A stretch of DNA of 64,000 nucleotides from Laetiporus sulphureus 93-53 (taxonomy: Eukaryota; Basidiomycota; Agaricomycetes; Polyporales; Laetiporaceae). The stretch lies in NCBI RefSeq assembly GCF_001632365.1, contig NW_024468515.1, positions 1,017,414-1,081,413 of the forward strand, written 5' to 3'. The notes beneath the pieces were generated by a model. That model was not told the DNA's origin. It did not search any database and worked only from the letters and a program-made list of their open reading frames with translations. Made by a program: the position numbers and the translations under genes. Shown here in pieces: positions 36,701 to 46,817 of this stretch (its first letter is position 1; each line of letters starts with the position of its first letter).

Positions 36701-37556
36701 CGGCCGAGGAGTGGTGCATACCCTGGGCGGATGTTCCGGAGTGTATCACGAGAGCACGCGACCTCATACAATCTCGTTGTACCATTGGAAACAACGGTAC
36801 CCCATGCTCCATCGGTCGCCTTACTCTGCTAGGCTGGGTCAGTACGGGTTCTCGAAAGGTATGCGCTTCTCTGAGATCACGCGGGCGTTCTAGCATCGTT
36901 ATGTGTTTTCGTTTTGCAGGGGTGCTATCTGCCAGCGAAAGAATCACCCGTGATGATACTCTGCCTAGGTGCAGACGTGGAGTTGCTCCTGTCACCCAAG
37001 ACCGACTCCACACCATCACAAACTCCGGTGGACTTCGTCGAAGATCCCGAGGAGCCTGCAGATACGGTCTTTGTGAGTGTAGTTCCAGAGGGAGTTATGA
37101 ATGGAGAGGAGGGGCCTAGAGCTGAGGATACTCTGCTGGATATCAATGTGGAGCCGGAGCGTCCAAGCGTACCGGTCACTATCGTCACGTCTACCGGACA
37201 GGGTGTCGCTGTTGAGCAACAGCCGCTGAAGACTGTTCTCGTAACTTTAGTTCACGGAGACGTCCTCATCTGCGAGGGCGTCGATTTTGAGGTACTGATT
37301 TCGTGCCGTAGCTAATGGGACCTCACTGACAAAGCACATGTAGTACTCTTTGAAAAGGACTGGCATGAGTATAGGTGCGCCAGCCCTCGGAGCTACTGCA
37401 ATCTTACTGACGCGCTTGTATAGTTCTGATCGGTTCCAGCTGAAGGGTGCATACAACCCGCCAAAACATCACCTCACTGTCCTTGTTCTGTGTGCTACTG
37501 TGTTGTACAACTTCTATACCACATCTGCTAACTATAAGCCATGGATATCGCTATGA
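33748..37556 (+). CDS. Zn2Cys6-type protein with zinc-ribbon-like element and degenerate AlkB-like C-terminal domain
   Basis: A multi-exon gene (first exon from 33748; the last frame ends at 37556). Near residue 80 there is a six-cysteine cluster, CNRC-KHLSQA-C-SRTRPV-C-AR-C-AKSKSL-C, fitting the spacing of a Zn2Cys6 fungal DNA-binding cluster. A basic disordered region (about 34.1-34.5 kb) and a long acidic/Pro-rich segment (34.97-35.87 kb) follow. Then come VVITDSVRYNGQVKYKLKLQ and a CxxC...CxxC element (WHCTGCGRLNAQRN, KCATCQ at about 36.2 kb). The C-terminal part (36.35-37.4 kb) contains LLGWVSTGSRKG, ESPVMILCLGADVELLL and TLVHGDVLICEGVDFE. Its strand order resembles the AlkB double-stranded beta-helix, but the His-x-Asp and distal His iron ligands are absent. 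The exon join at about 34.70-34.76 kb and the extreme C-terminus are uncertain. A nuclear regulatory role is inferred. Confidence 0.62.
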
Positions 37557-37834
37557 ATGCTTCGCATGAAGACGTTGTACGATAGGAGTTGATCCATCAG
37601 CCTTGTGACGTCCACTTAGTATACTGTCCGTCATATTGGGGGCCGGGTACTATGCGACGTGGCTATGATTTAGATCTGGCGGTCAATCCAACGTTTTCTT
37701 GATATAACCAGGTCTCCAACCCTCTTTCCAAGACTGATCTTTGCGATGCCTGGCCTCTGAGATGCAGCAGCCAGGATGCCGCTAGCTAGCTGCACGGCTA
37801 CATTTGATGCGCCTCGTGAAAAAACAAATACGAT

Positions 37835-39397
37835 TCATGCATTCGAATCGTCTGACAAGTGACCATGCACCTTCTGAGCGAGTTTGATGGTGATCTTGCC
37901 AATCCATTGCAGAAGCGTCACATAGACATCATTAGGGAGGTTCTTTCCGGAATGTAGGGTAATCTCAAATTCACGCAGGCGGCTGCCTTGCAAGGCGCGA
38001 CTCCCGACGCTGGCGGCCAGTTCCTGCAAGACACGGTGCTGCTCGTCCACGTGTGATGCTACGATGTGTACCAAGTTCGGACACACCGTGATTGGTGCAC
38101 CGGTACGCGGTCGGAGTGCCTTGAAGAACTCCATAACCCGGGAATTTTGGAAGTCGATATCCAATGATTCGATTGTGGATACGGGCGCCAGGATAAGGGT
38201 TGCCCATTGCTCGGCTTTGAGGCGATACGAAGTCGCGTATATTGCCAGGTGCCGAAGTGCAGGGAATGATATGGTGGAGAATCCGATGAAAGGGAGGATG
38301 CTACCTAGACTATCCTCTTCATACCACTCCCACCGCAACCTGAGCTTGCCGTCTTCAGATTCTAGTGAAAGACTCGAAGACCACGTATATGCCGCGATCA
38401 TCCTCAGTTGTAGGCTCCGCATTCTTGAGACGATGGCTCGTAAAGAAGGGCAATCTTTCGCAAGATTTATTGGGGTGCGACGTGAGCCGTAAAATGTAAG
38501 GTCGATGGCAGTGGAAGGCTGGAAAGATAAATGCGCGAGGATGTCGACAATGTCGTTGTGGACGTAAGACCGTAAAGCTAGGTCCTGTAGATATAGAAGA
38601 TTCACCACACGTTCGGTTGGCATATTATTACTGGCATCTTCATGATTGATTGCACCGAGGAAGCCCAGATCTAGTCGTTCGAGCATGGGGCAGTTTCTTA
38701 ACGTCCACAGCAGCTTGTCAAGCGAAGGTGTGAGCTGATCTTTTAGAATGATTGCGGTCATATTCTTGTATGGCAGCCAGGCCATGGAGACGCCCTTCAC
38801 AGAAACTTCCCGCAGCGATGGTAGCTGACGGGAGAAGATTGATGGCGATAATAGCTGCCGCTCGGCATGTAACATCAATGAAGACAAACGTGGTGCGGGA
38901 ATCATGAGAGGCGACAGTATTGCTGTCATCTCTTTGGGTTGTAGGTGCAGAGCGTGGAACTTGACAAAGCGATGTACGTGTCCCACAAGCAACAGTGCTT
39001 GGGTGGTCAGCTTCTCCGTCGCATCGCGAACCAGCCTAAGACCCGCGAAGCTCACATATATCGGAGCGTCTCGCGAGCGGCAAAGATATGTCATGAGTGC
39101 CGAACTGCTTGACTGTGTACCGAGGATGAGATAGCCCCAAAGGCGCGGCGCTGTAAGAATGAGATGTCTCCAATAGCGACAGACTTGGGATAGCAAAGTG
39201 GGGGCAGATTTGTCAAGCGATGACCATGGTGTGACTTTGTGGTCTTCCCACATGCTTGCAACTACGACGTGGAAGATGTCGAGCAATATGTCATCCGGAA
39301 CGAGCGCAATTGGCGTGAAGACGTTTAGAGATGACCCTGTGTCAGTCCTAACTGTGGATGCTGCGTCCATCAGGGGAGGGTGGTTGACCTCTTTCAT
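37835..39397 (-). CDS. F-box protein with LRR-like C-terminal region (520 aa, single exon)
   Basis: An uninterrupted 520-codon frame, MKEVNHPPLMDA... to SDDSNA. An F-box-like motif lies at residues about 30-90 (IALVPDDILLDIFHVV, LLSQVCRYWRHLILTAPRLW), the basidiomycete arrangement in which the F-box is followed by W/R-rich VCRxWRxLIxxxPxLW. The remainder has irregular Leu-rich repeats (LERLDLGFLGAINHE, LRAIVSRMRSLQLRMI, ALRHLAIYATSY). Such proteins are hugely expanded in mushroom-forming fungi and are thought to be SCF substrate adaptors. Lack of introns distinguishes it from almost every neighbour and is common in these expanded families. The start could be the second Met (MDAAST). Confidence 0.82.
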   Translation of the reverse strand: MKEVNHPPLMDAASTVRTDTGSSLNVFTPIALVPDDILLDIFHVVVASMWEDHKVTPWSSLDKSAPTLLSQVCRYWRHLILTAPRLWGYLILGTQSSSSALMTYLCRSRDAPIYVSFAGLRLVRDATEKLTTQALLLVGHVHRFVKFHALHLQPKEMTAILSPLMIPAPRLSSLMLHAERQLLSPSIFSRQLPSLREVSVKGVSMAWLPYKNMTAIILKDQLTPSLDKLLWTLRNCPMLERLDLGFLGAINHEDASNNMPTERVVNLLYLQDLALRSYVHNDIVDILAHLSFQPSTAIDLTFYGSRRTPINLAKDCPSLRAIVSRMRSLQLRMIAAYTWSSSLSLESEDGKLRLRWEWYEEDSLGSILPFIGFSTISFPALRHLAIYATSYRLKAEQWATLILAPVSTIESLDIDFQNSRVMEFFKALRPRTGAPITVCPNLVHIVASHVDEQHRVLQELAASVGSRALQGSRLREFEITLHSGKNLPNDVYVTLLQWIGKITIKLAQKVHGHLSDDSNA

Positions 39398-39843
39398 CTT
39401 GATTCACAAGAACCTAGTTGTAGGCGGCCTACGGGGGACACTTAGCCAGGATATTCATGCATAGTTCGGCTGTCTCTCACCGGGTGTGTTTGAGCCTGTA
39501 GAAGCCGCTCAATAAATGACCAAGTAGCAAGACCCTGTTATCTTGTAGGCAAACTATGCGTGCAGCGCGAGCGGTGTCGTGCGAGCAGAAAGGCTCGTAG
39601 ACGATCCGTTCCACGATATGTGGCCAACCGGTGGGGATGGGGGACGCGGTACACGTGACCATCCGCTCGAAAGTGCTTCCAGCGCGAATTTATTGTTTGT
39701 TGTCGTCCTCATCTTGAGCCACTCACACGATCATCGTCCCATTCCAGCAAAGGCATCCGTTCGGGACTGGACGTGGAACCCTATATTCGGCTTACCTACT
39801 GCGCCTTTCTTTCACGGACACGGAACACCATCAACAACCAACG
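39398..39843. promoter_or_regulatory. Divergent intergenic region between the F-box gene and POM34-like gene
   Basis: About 450 bp between divergent starts, presumably holding both promoters. No gene seen. Confidence 0.4.
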
Positions 39844-40714
39844 ATGTCACAACTCGCGAAGCCACTGGCCACCTTGAAGTCTTCGATACCGACACATCTT
39901 AACTTTTCCGCGTTCATTGACCGGTTTAAGCCTCCCAAAGGCGAAGCTATTGCGAGACTGCGCGCTAACATGCTTGGACTCGTCACCCTCACCATCGTGA
40001 CCTATCTCCTCCCTCTCCCCACTCCATGGGAATCCATTGCGGTTGTGCGACGTAGAGAAGAAGTCAGCATGATTTGGTATGGTCTCTGTGCTATCGGTAA
40101 GTTTCTTCAACGTTTACTTAGCAGCATGCAATTTCGACACTGATCATTGACGCGTCGTGGGTGGTCAGAAACGCTCTTGCTATCCTTCTTCAGTTTCAAC
40201 ATCTTGCAAGCATCGTACGCGCTCAAATACCCGCGAACATCCATCCCGTTGCCTCCCCCACCCCCGTCACCTGCCAAATCCCTCAAGACGTCACCTCCTA
40301 CCCGCAAATGGAACCTGGCAGCGAGTGTGAGTGTCAGATTTGCCGCAGTACCGCTTGAATGCCCAATGAACAGACGCGGCCACAGGTAAGCCCACGACCT
40401 CAGAAGGCATTCACATATGCAGCATCGCCAATTTCCACACCATCGCGCACGTTAAGCTACACACTCCCGCCATCTGCATCTAGCTCATTCGATTCATCGT
40501 TTTCCACATCAATGGGGTCGATTCCTGGATCTCCGTCCTCACCATTGGCAGCATATAGAGGTAAATACAGCAGAACATCAGGCCGTGAGTACATTGATGA
40601 TGTCCGCACCATCAAACTCAGCACGGACGGGTCTGACGTGTTACTTATCTAGGTGCGTTGAACGGCTCGCTACTCAGCCGCCTTTCACAAGCTGCTGACG
40701 ATGACGACGAGTGA
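39844..40714 (+). CDS. POM34-type nuclear pore membrane nucleoporin
   Basis: Model: exons 39844-40096, 40169-40326, 40386-40584, 40653-40714 (223 aa). Two hydrophobic segments (ANMLGLVTLTIVTYLLPLP, about residues 44-62, and IWYGLCAIETLLLSFFSF, about 77-94) are separated by a short loop. They are followed by Pro-rich and Ser-rich disordered sequence (PPPPPSPAKS; SSFDSSFSTSMGSIPGSPSS) and the end SLLSRLSQAADDDDE. The two-helix membrane protein with Ser/Pro tail matches the fungal NPCC/Pom34 family, which anchors the pore membrane ring of the nuclear pore complex. Length is in the usual range (yeast Pom34 is about 300 aa). Assignment rests on architecture and the loop region, not on a catalytic motif. 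Confidence 0.7.
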
Positions 40715-40906
40715 CGATATGCGTATCGTCCACTATGCGAACGACGTCCCATAACATCTGCTCACCGTAGTCATACATTCGAGGCCGTACCTAGTTCATG
40801 CTGTCAAAGGCGCATGCTGTTCTCGTCTGTAGTGATGCTATCGAAAAGGCGAGAATTATCTCACAGAGCAGCGATCCGAGGCACTCCATGAACATCAGCT
40901 TCAGGT

Positions 40907-42148
40907 TCAAAATAGATTCTCCTGCCCAGAAACAAGTCCACCGAAGTAGCATGTGAGAGCCTTGAGCTTTGAGCCCATCCATTCCTCCTCTACTTCCACC
41001 ATCTCGACGTCATCGTCCTGTCTCGTCGTACTGTCCGCGTTTCCATTACCTTCCGCCTGAGCCTCCTCGCGGACCAGAGATGCCACCTCCTCCAAATTCA
41101 CGTTCCGTGGCAGAAAGTACGCTACGTTCCGCGTGAGCCTCCGTGCAAGCTGGAATAGCTCCTTCCCATGCACGGGTTTGATGCTCGCTAATGAGTATTC
41201 TGCCAATTGCGTGCTCGCAGGTTGCGCTGCAACCTCAGCTTTTACACCATTTGCGGTAGGCAGTGTATCTGTAAGATATGAAGGGCCACCCCAAGGAGGG
41301 CTAAGGAAGACAACGTCGATTTTTCGAGACTTTGTTGATGAAGTCAGGCTGGAAGTTTCCGTCGCGGCCTCATCTGTTCTCTGGCTAGAGTTATGAAAGT
41401 CTTGAATCTCAGCGAGCGTACGAGCAAAGGATAAGAAATCGGCGATAATGAACTCTATCCGATCGGCCACGCCGTAGATTGCTGCGTTGTGGCGTGCCAG
41501 CGCGAGGCGCACAGGCGAGTTGTCTATTGCGATGACTGGGATAAAGCGAGAATGGGGATGAAACAGTGGCAAAGGACATGAGGCAATGAAAGAACTGAAA
41601 GAGCGGGAAGACGCACCTCGTTCACACGTGCGAGCAAACGCGATAGCGTTCCCGCCGACGCCGCAGAACGCGTCCACGATCACACCACACCGACATCGCT
41701 CAGCAATCTGGTCTGCGACACGCTCCGGTGTGACGCTGTACCAGCCCTCCTCGTCAAGCAAGCAACCAGAAGAGTACAACGAGAAATAGCGCTCCCGCTG
41801 GGAGAAGTCTGTAGGAACGCGCCATGAGATTCCATACTATCAGTACTTGGTGTGACGAGTCGTGTGAGGATACGCACACTTTTGCAAGTGGTCAGGCACT
41901 TCCAATGCATCCACATAGAAGGGAGCAAGACCCGTCGCATCCACCTCCTCCCGTCCTGGCCCCAGCAACCCGGTCTTGCGTCTCTTTTTGGGTCGAATGT
42001 CCTCATCTTTGTCGCTCGCAGCGGCATTCGCAGTAAGCGATGGCTGCAAGGTGGCTGCCTCCGCCGCTGCCTGCGAGAGATCTTCCGACGTGTCAAATCC
42101 TCGACTGACGAAGCGAGACAGGCCTGAAATGACGCCTTTTCTGCCCAT
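40907..42148 (-). CDS. TGS1: Trimethylguanosine synthase (cap hypermethylase)
   Basis: Model: exons 42148-41878, 41808-41617, 41535-40907 (363 aa). A lysine-rich N-terminus (RPKKRRKTG, nuclear/nucleolar signal-like) precedes the methyltransferase fold. Visible motifs are FSLYSSGCLLDEEGWYSVTP, AdoMet-binding VIVDAFCGVGGNAIAFA, AIDNSPVRLALARHNAAIYG and the catalytic/guanine-stacking LSPPWGGPSYL. Tgs1 converts the m7G cap of snRNAs, snoRNAs and telomerase RNA to 2,2,7-trimethylguanosine. The first intron is resolved by requiring KYFSQRERYFSLYSSG across the junction. The second intron is a multiple of three with no stop, so its retention would leave an open frame. The C-terminus is acidic and then ends GGLVSGQENLF. 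Confidence 0.93.
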
Positions 42149-42720
42149 ATTGTCTCTGGATTGAGTTGAACGTGCGAAGGACGAGGATGAAAACCCGAAC
42201 GAGGCTCTCGAGCTCTTTTGGTTACCAGAGCGAGTTCAACGCAATAGGAATGAATGGGTTTCCACGACCAGCGAGCTGGACGACAATACGAAACGGATTT
42301 TATGGGCGGCTAAGCGGAAGCAAAGCAATAGCTGTTGCGGGACGCGATCACGTGTTGCATTTCCCTGCGACGCGTTCTCAGAGTCACGGTCCTCAGGTCT
42401 CTACAAATGCGGACTCGAAGGACGTAATGCATCTTGCGAAGATAGGCCGGTACCATGATTCGAATTGCTAACCTTAAACTAAATGACATCGAGCACAAGC
42501 TTAGTAATGGTAGTGTACATGCGTTCCGATTCCGTGTTATCATAATCCGCAAACAATCGATTGAGTATCGGGAGGTTCAGTTAATGTACGTAGCTCGATG
42601 GTGCATGTGCATCAGACAGAGATAGGAATGAAAGACTCGATCGAAGCAGACTGCAACCGTCCTAAGTCTCCACCGGCCATTGCGAAGAGCGATGTACGTG
42701 CAGTGTGAATGGTGGTTGAT
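42149..42720. other. Intergenic region between TGS1 start and the FunK1 gene 3' end
   Basis: About 570 bp. It should contain the TGS1 promoter and the 3' UTR of the kinase gene. No gene is supported. Confidence 0.4.
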
Positions 42721-45382
42721 TTACCGCGCTCTGCCCTTGCCCTTGGAGTTGGAACCGAGGGAGGAGCGCAGAGTGTAACGCGGAGCAGGAGTAGGAGAAT
42801 CAGGGACGCGGTCAGAGTCCGATCCAGTCTCCGCCTCCATTCGCAGACGCTTGCTAGCCTCGGGTCGCGGGTCCAATTGCATCGCATCGCCGTCACGCTT
42901 CCGGCCACTTCCACTGGGGTAGGAAGCACTCTCCACGTGCGCCGCGGCCTTCTCTGGATTCCAATTCTTCGGCAAAAGGTCGCCGATCTTGTCCACCATG
43001 GGCCACTTCTCCGACTCGGCCTGTCCCCGGAGGAGTCGTATCATTGGCTGATGCGAAGCTAATTTCTCGGCCGTCGCGGTACGATCTTCGAGTGTCAGCT
43101 GAGCCAATAATCTCTTGCGTTTAGCCTCGATGTCATCATCGCCTTTCACACCTGTGGAAGTGGTGACCGGGATGCGCAGCCAGTACAAAGCATAAAACCA
43201 CGATAGAAGCACCGCGACGGTTGCATTGAGAGGATGCTCGATGCATAACACGTTGAGATCTGCAGACGGCGTTGGAGAATCAGAATCCACCGCCCGAGGG
43301 AAGAAGCGCAGCTGTTCGCCATTTTGCTTCACTTGGATGACACCGGTTGCCATGGCCATTTTTTTCCAGGCCGGGGAAGAGTATTGCTTGTCGTAGACGG
43401 GAGCCACGTCAAAGAATTGATATAGAAAACTCGGCACATCCGGACAATTATGTGTCGTGTAACGAATGCCGTTATAGAGGATGATGTAGAAGAACGATTC
43501 TAGTTCATCTTGAATCTCGACAGGGGAACGGGGATTGTTGAGGATCCTCGCCGACTGGAACTGCCACGTACCCTGCAGTACCACTATGAGGACATGTCGC
43601 TGAAGTACATAACGAACCAACTTACAGTTCGTTCTGTCTGCCGGGGCATGTCGTTCTGGACTGCGCCACCATCCTCGATGGCTTTGAGGCGCTTCGCAAA
43701 TTCCCAATCGATAAGAAGGCCATGCCGCTTGCGCTCGGTGTCCCCCTTCGCTTTGAGAGGAACGATGACCATGTTGCCACCAGAAACATCGCGGTGGAGG
43801 TAACCTGCCTTGTTACAAGCTTGTCCATGAGCTGCCAAACAGTTTTCAGTATCATGAGCTAAGCCGAAGGAAAAGACAAACACTAACCCTCAACGCCATC
43901 TGCGACGAGCTCAACCAACTCTCGACAATTCTCGAAGTCTTCCAGTGGCATTCCAACCTCGCGTACGACCATCCGGTAGTGTGTGAACCTCCTATCTGGA
44001 ATAATGGTGTCCGGCTGGGTTGGAGCTGGCTCATCGCTTTTGCTAGACGATGGCCCATCGGCCTTGGCACCTTGGGAGGTAGTTTCTTCAGATGCATTCT
44101 TCTCTTTCGCCGTCTTCGGATAGTCCTGGCTGACCGTACGCTGGACTCCGCCTTCATCCTCGACGTCACCATGGCAGAGTAGGGTCGGCACGAATTCGAC
44201 ACCTGCACGGTGGAGATCCAACAGGACGTCACCTTCTTTGTCGATTCCGGGAAGCTCAACACGCCATGCATCTTTAAGCCAGCAGAATGCCTTGTCTTTG
44301 ACGTGGTACGCAGTATAGCTACGCGTCCCACGGCCAACGACTCCTGCTGCCTTGACGCGAGGCTTCCCGACCAGATAATCATCCCCCTCAACAACGAGCT
44401 TCCATCTGGGCCACTTCTTGTCCAATGACTCCTTGTATGAGCGTTTGATGAACTCAAAGTCCTCTTCCAGCGTGACAGACTCGGGAGCCTTGTCCATGAG
44501 AGCATATTCAAGCGAACCTTCAGGGATACGCAATGCAGTCGTGTCAATGCCTTGTTGCCTCTTGTTCGAATCGCAGAAGCGGAGTAAAAACTGGCCGATG
44601 ATGGTGGGATTCTTCTTGTATGAGATGCGCGCGCTCACGACGCAGCCGGCTTTGTCGAACATCAGGATACGCAAATAGTTGCCGAAGATGATAATGGAGT
44701 AGACTCGAGTGCGTTGCTGGAAATTGAAGACGTTTTCTGCGTATGAAACCACCTGCGCACGTACAGACGCCCTAACCCCGGTCATAGCTTCTTCCTTCAG
44801 GCCACCGAATGGATCAGAGAGATTGGACCTCTTGAACTCAATGAACATTCTCATCTTCGACCAATGAGGCAGACCATGGTCAGGGATCTCCCCCTCGAAA
44901 TCACTTTGGTGGAAGAATGCAACGTCCACCTTCTGCTTGGAAGGATCTTCAGGCCCTGGCCTGTCCGCCGTGATCGCAAATTTGTAGCCCTGAGGAATCA
45001 TATCGACGTCCTCTGCACACTTTTTCTATGGCCGGCGTGAGTTTCTCATACAGCGAGTGGTCATGTGGCGACTTACAAAGTCCCGATACATGGCATCTTC
45101 CAGAGGGATGGGTCGGCTCCCAGGCTTGTGATCGTCGAGAGTTCGTACAGACTTGAACGTATCTTCGGCGAAACTCTTGTTCGTGATCGTAGGATCGAAA
45201 TTCTTGGCAGGAAAGAAGGTTTCGAGGAACTGATCGTCGCTCTCGCACAGGTAGTGGTATTTTCCTTGCATGTCAAGATTGTGGCGCGCACGTATCTTGT
45301 CGATGGGCTCAGACTGAGTCGCAGAGAAATTGCGGTCGCTAGTACCTTGCTTCCTAAAAGGAGATGTATCAAAGGACGTCAT
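42721..45382 (-). CDS. FunK1-type fungal protein kinase
   Basis: Model: exons 45382-45077, 45025-43888, 43831-43626, 43572-42721 (about 833 aa); start chosen at MTSFDTSPFRKQG, although an in-frame Met at 45415 exists. The N-terminal half carries the FunK1 signature region (VDVAFFHQSDFEGE, FNFQQRTRVYSIIIFGNYLR, KKWPRWKLVVEGDD). The kinase core shows GVEFVPTLLCHGDVED, FTHYRMVVREVG, catalytic YLHRDVSGGNMVIV and GLLIDWEFAKRL, a DWE in place of DFG. ELESFFYIILYNGIRY follows, then a basic disordered tail. FunK1 kinases are a multicellular-mushroom family, linked by expression to fruiting bodies; substrates are unknown. A damaged paralogue lies 17 kb away in inverted orientation. Confidence 0.92.
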
Positions 45383-46817
45383 GATGCTTTCAGTGGAGAA
45401 TGGGTGGGCTCTCACCTCGACCTTTGCCTTTATAGCCGCAGGTACGCTCGATCTTCAAAGGGAACGTGTTCGCCGTCAGAGCCACTCGGCAATGACTGGA
45501 CAATGTTTCACACCCAAAATGGTTAAGTCAGTGACAATTCGCCTCGGAAGAGGGTTCAGGAATCTCAAGGTGGACGCGTTGCGAGTCGGAATCGGGCAAT
45601 AGTGACTCGTCGGGTGAATTCGCAGTGGCGCACGTAGAAAAACGTGGTAACCGGCTGGAGGGCTGGGCACCTGCGTCGAGCAACGTGCAATAATGGGCAA
45701 CAATGAAAAGAAGAAAGGGGGATGTGACTGAGTGGCGTCGAGCAGTGCAGTAACGGTTTGAGGGTGGCAGTGGAGGCTTGAGATATCGAACAATGAGCGC
45801 GGAGCGTCAAATAACGCGATCACGTGTTCGCGCTCGCTTACGGGCGCCTGACAACGAATGCCCGTTAGGGCACGTACCGCGACGATCATGGCTGTGGACT
45901 CAAATCTAGGACTCGTACAGTTCAGGGAATGATCGTTCGGCACATATGATACACTTTCACAAAGACTGACAATTCGCAACCTATGCACTGAACAGCTTGT
46001 GAAGTTGTTGATCGCGGGACTAAGGTCATGTTGGATGGCTCGTTGGCTAAGCTTTAGCGGCTCAAGGCCACAGAATTATGTGTAGTCGAACGCCTATCCT
46101 ATATAGATGATGGCAAGCATCGAAATCATGCTGAATGATTACTACCTATCCTTCTAATTGTGTAATGGTTGAATCCAGAAGTAAAGAGACTGAAAGTTGA
46201 CGTCTTAGTCGCTTTGTCTGTATTAATGCACATACTATGCACGGAGATCAACTCGAGCTGAAGGTTATATAGACCGACCAAGCTTTACCTTTAAACACTA
46301 TTCTCGGACGTCAAGTCGTTGCTTGTCCAACTCAGTGAGCAGTACACGGTCGCCACTCATGAGATAGCGTGGCGTGTAACGTTCATAGATGACACTACCG
46401 AGGAGCGGATAGCGGCTTGAGTATATGTGTACCCTTTAAAGCTATTCAATAAAAGCTAACTGATACGTCTGCAGCAGCATAGTACCTTGAGTTTGTGGTT
46501 GCATCTAAATGTCGTGATACTCTTGGAATGCTATAGCCGCATGCATTAGTGACGCCACGAGGATTATGGGAAAACGCGATCGCAGGCCTTCCGAGATATA
46601 GAAGTCCCTGAGCATTGAGAGAGGGACAAACGCTACACTCAAACAACTACAATCAATATGACGCATTGACGTTGTATAACGCGTTAGCCGCGACTTTGTT
46701 CGAGTCGGAGACAGACATAATACCCCATGCACTACTTGGTGCTTGTTTGGACAATCTCCTGTACGCCGTATATGAAGGTCGTCAATTAGCGATAGTAACA
46801 GTTGTCATGCAGCGTAT
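45383..46817. other. AT-richer intergenic region
   Basis: 1.4 kb with only short frames in conflicting phases. The proximal part is the FunK1 promoter region; the distal part is AT-rich and borders the 3' end of PFF1. Nothing supportable. Confidence 0.4.

Noticed and set aside
45476..45988. 170-codon minus-strand frame upstream of FunK1
   Set aside because: No domain or conserved motif; its composition looks like chance, and it sits in the kinase promoter region.
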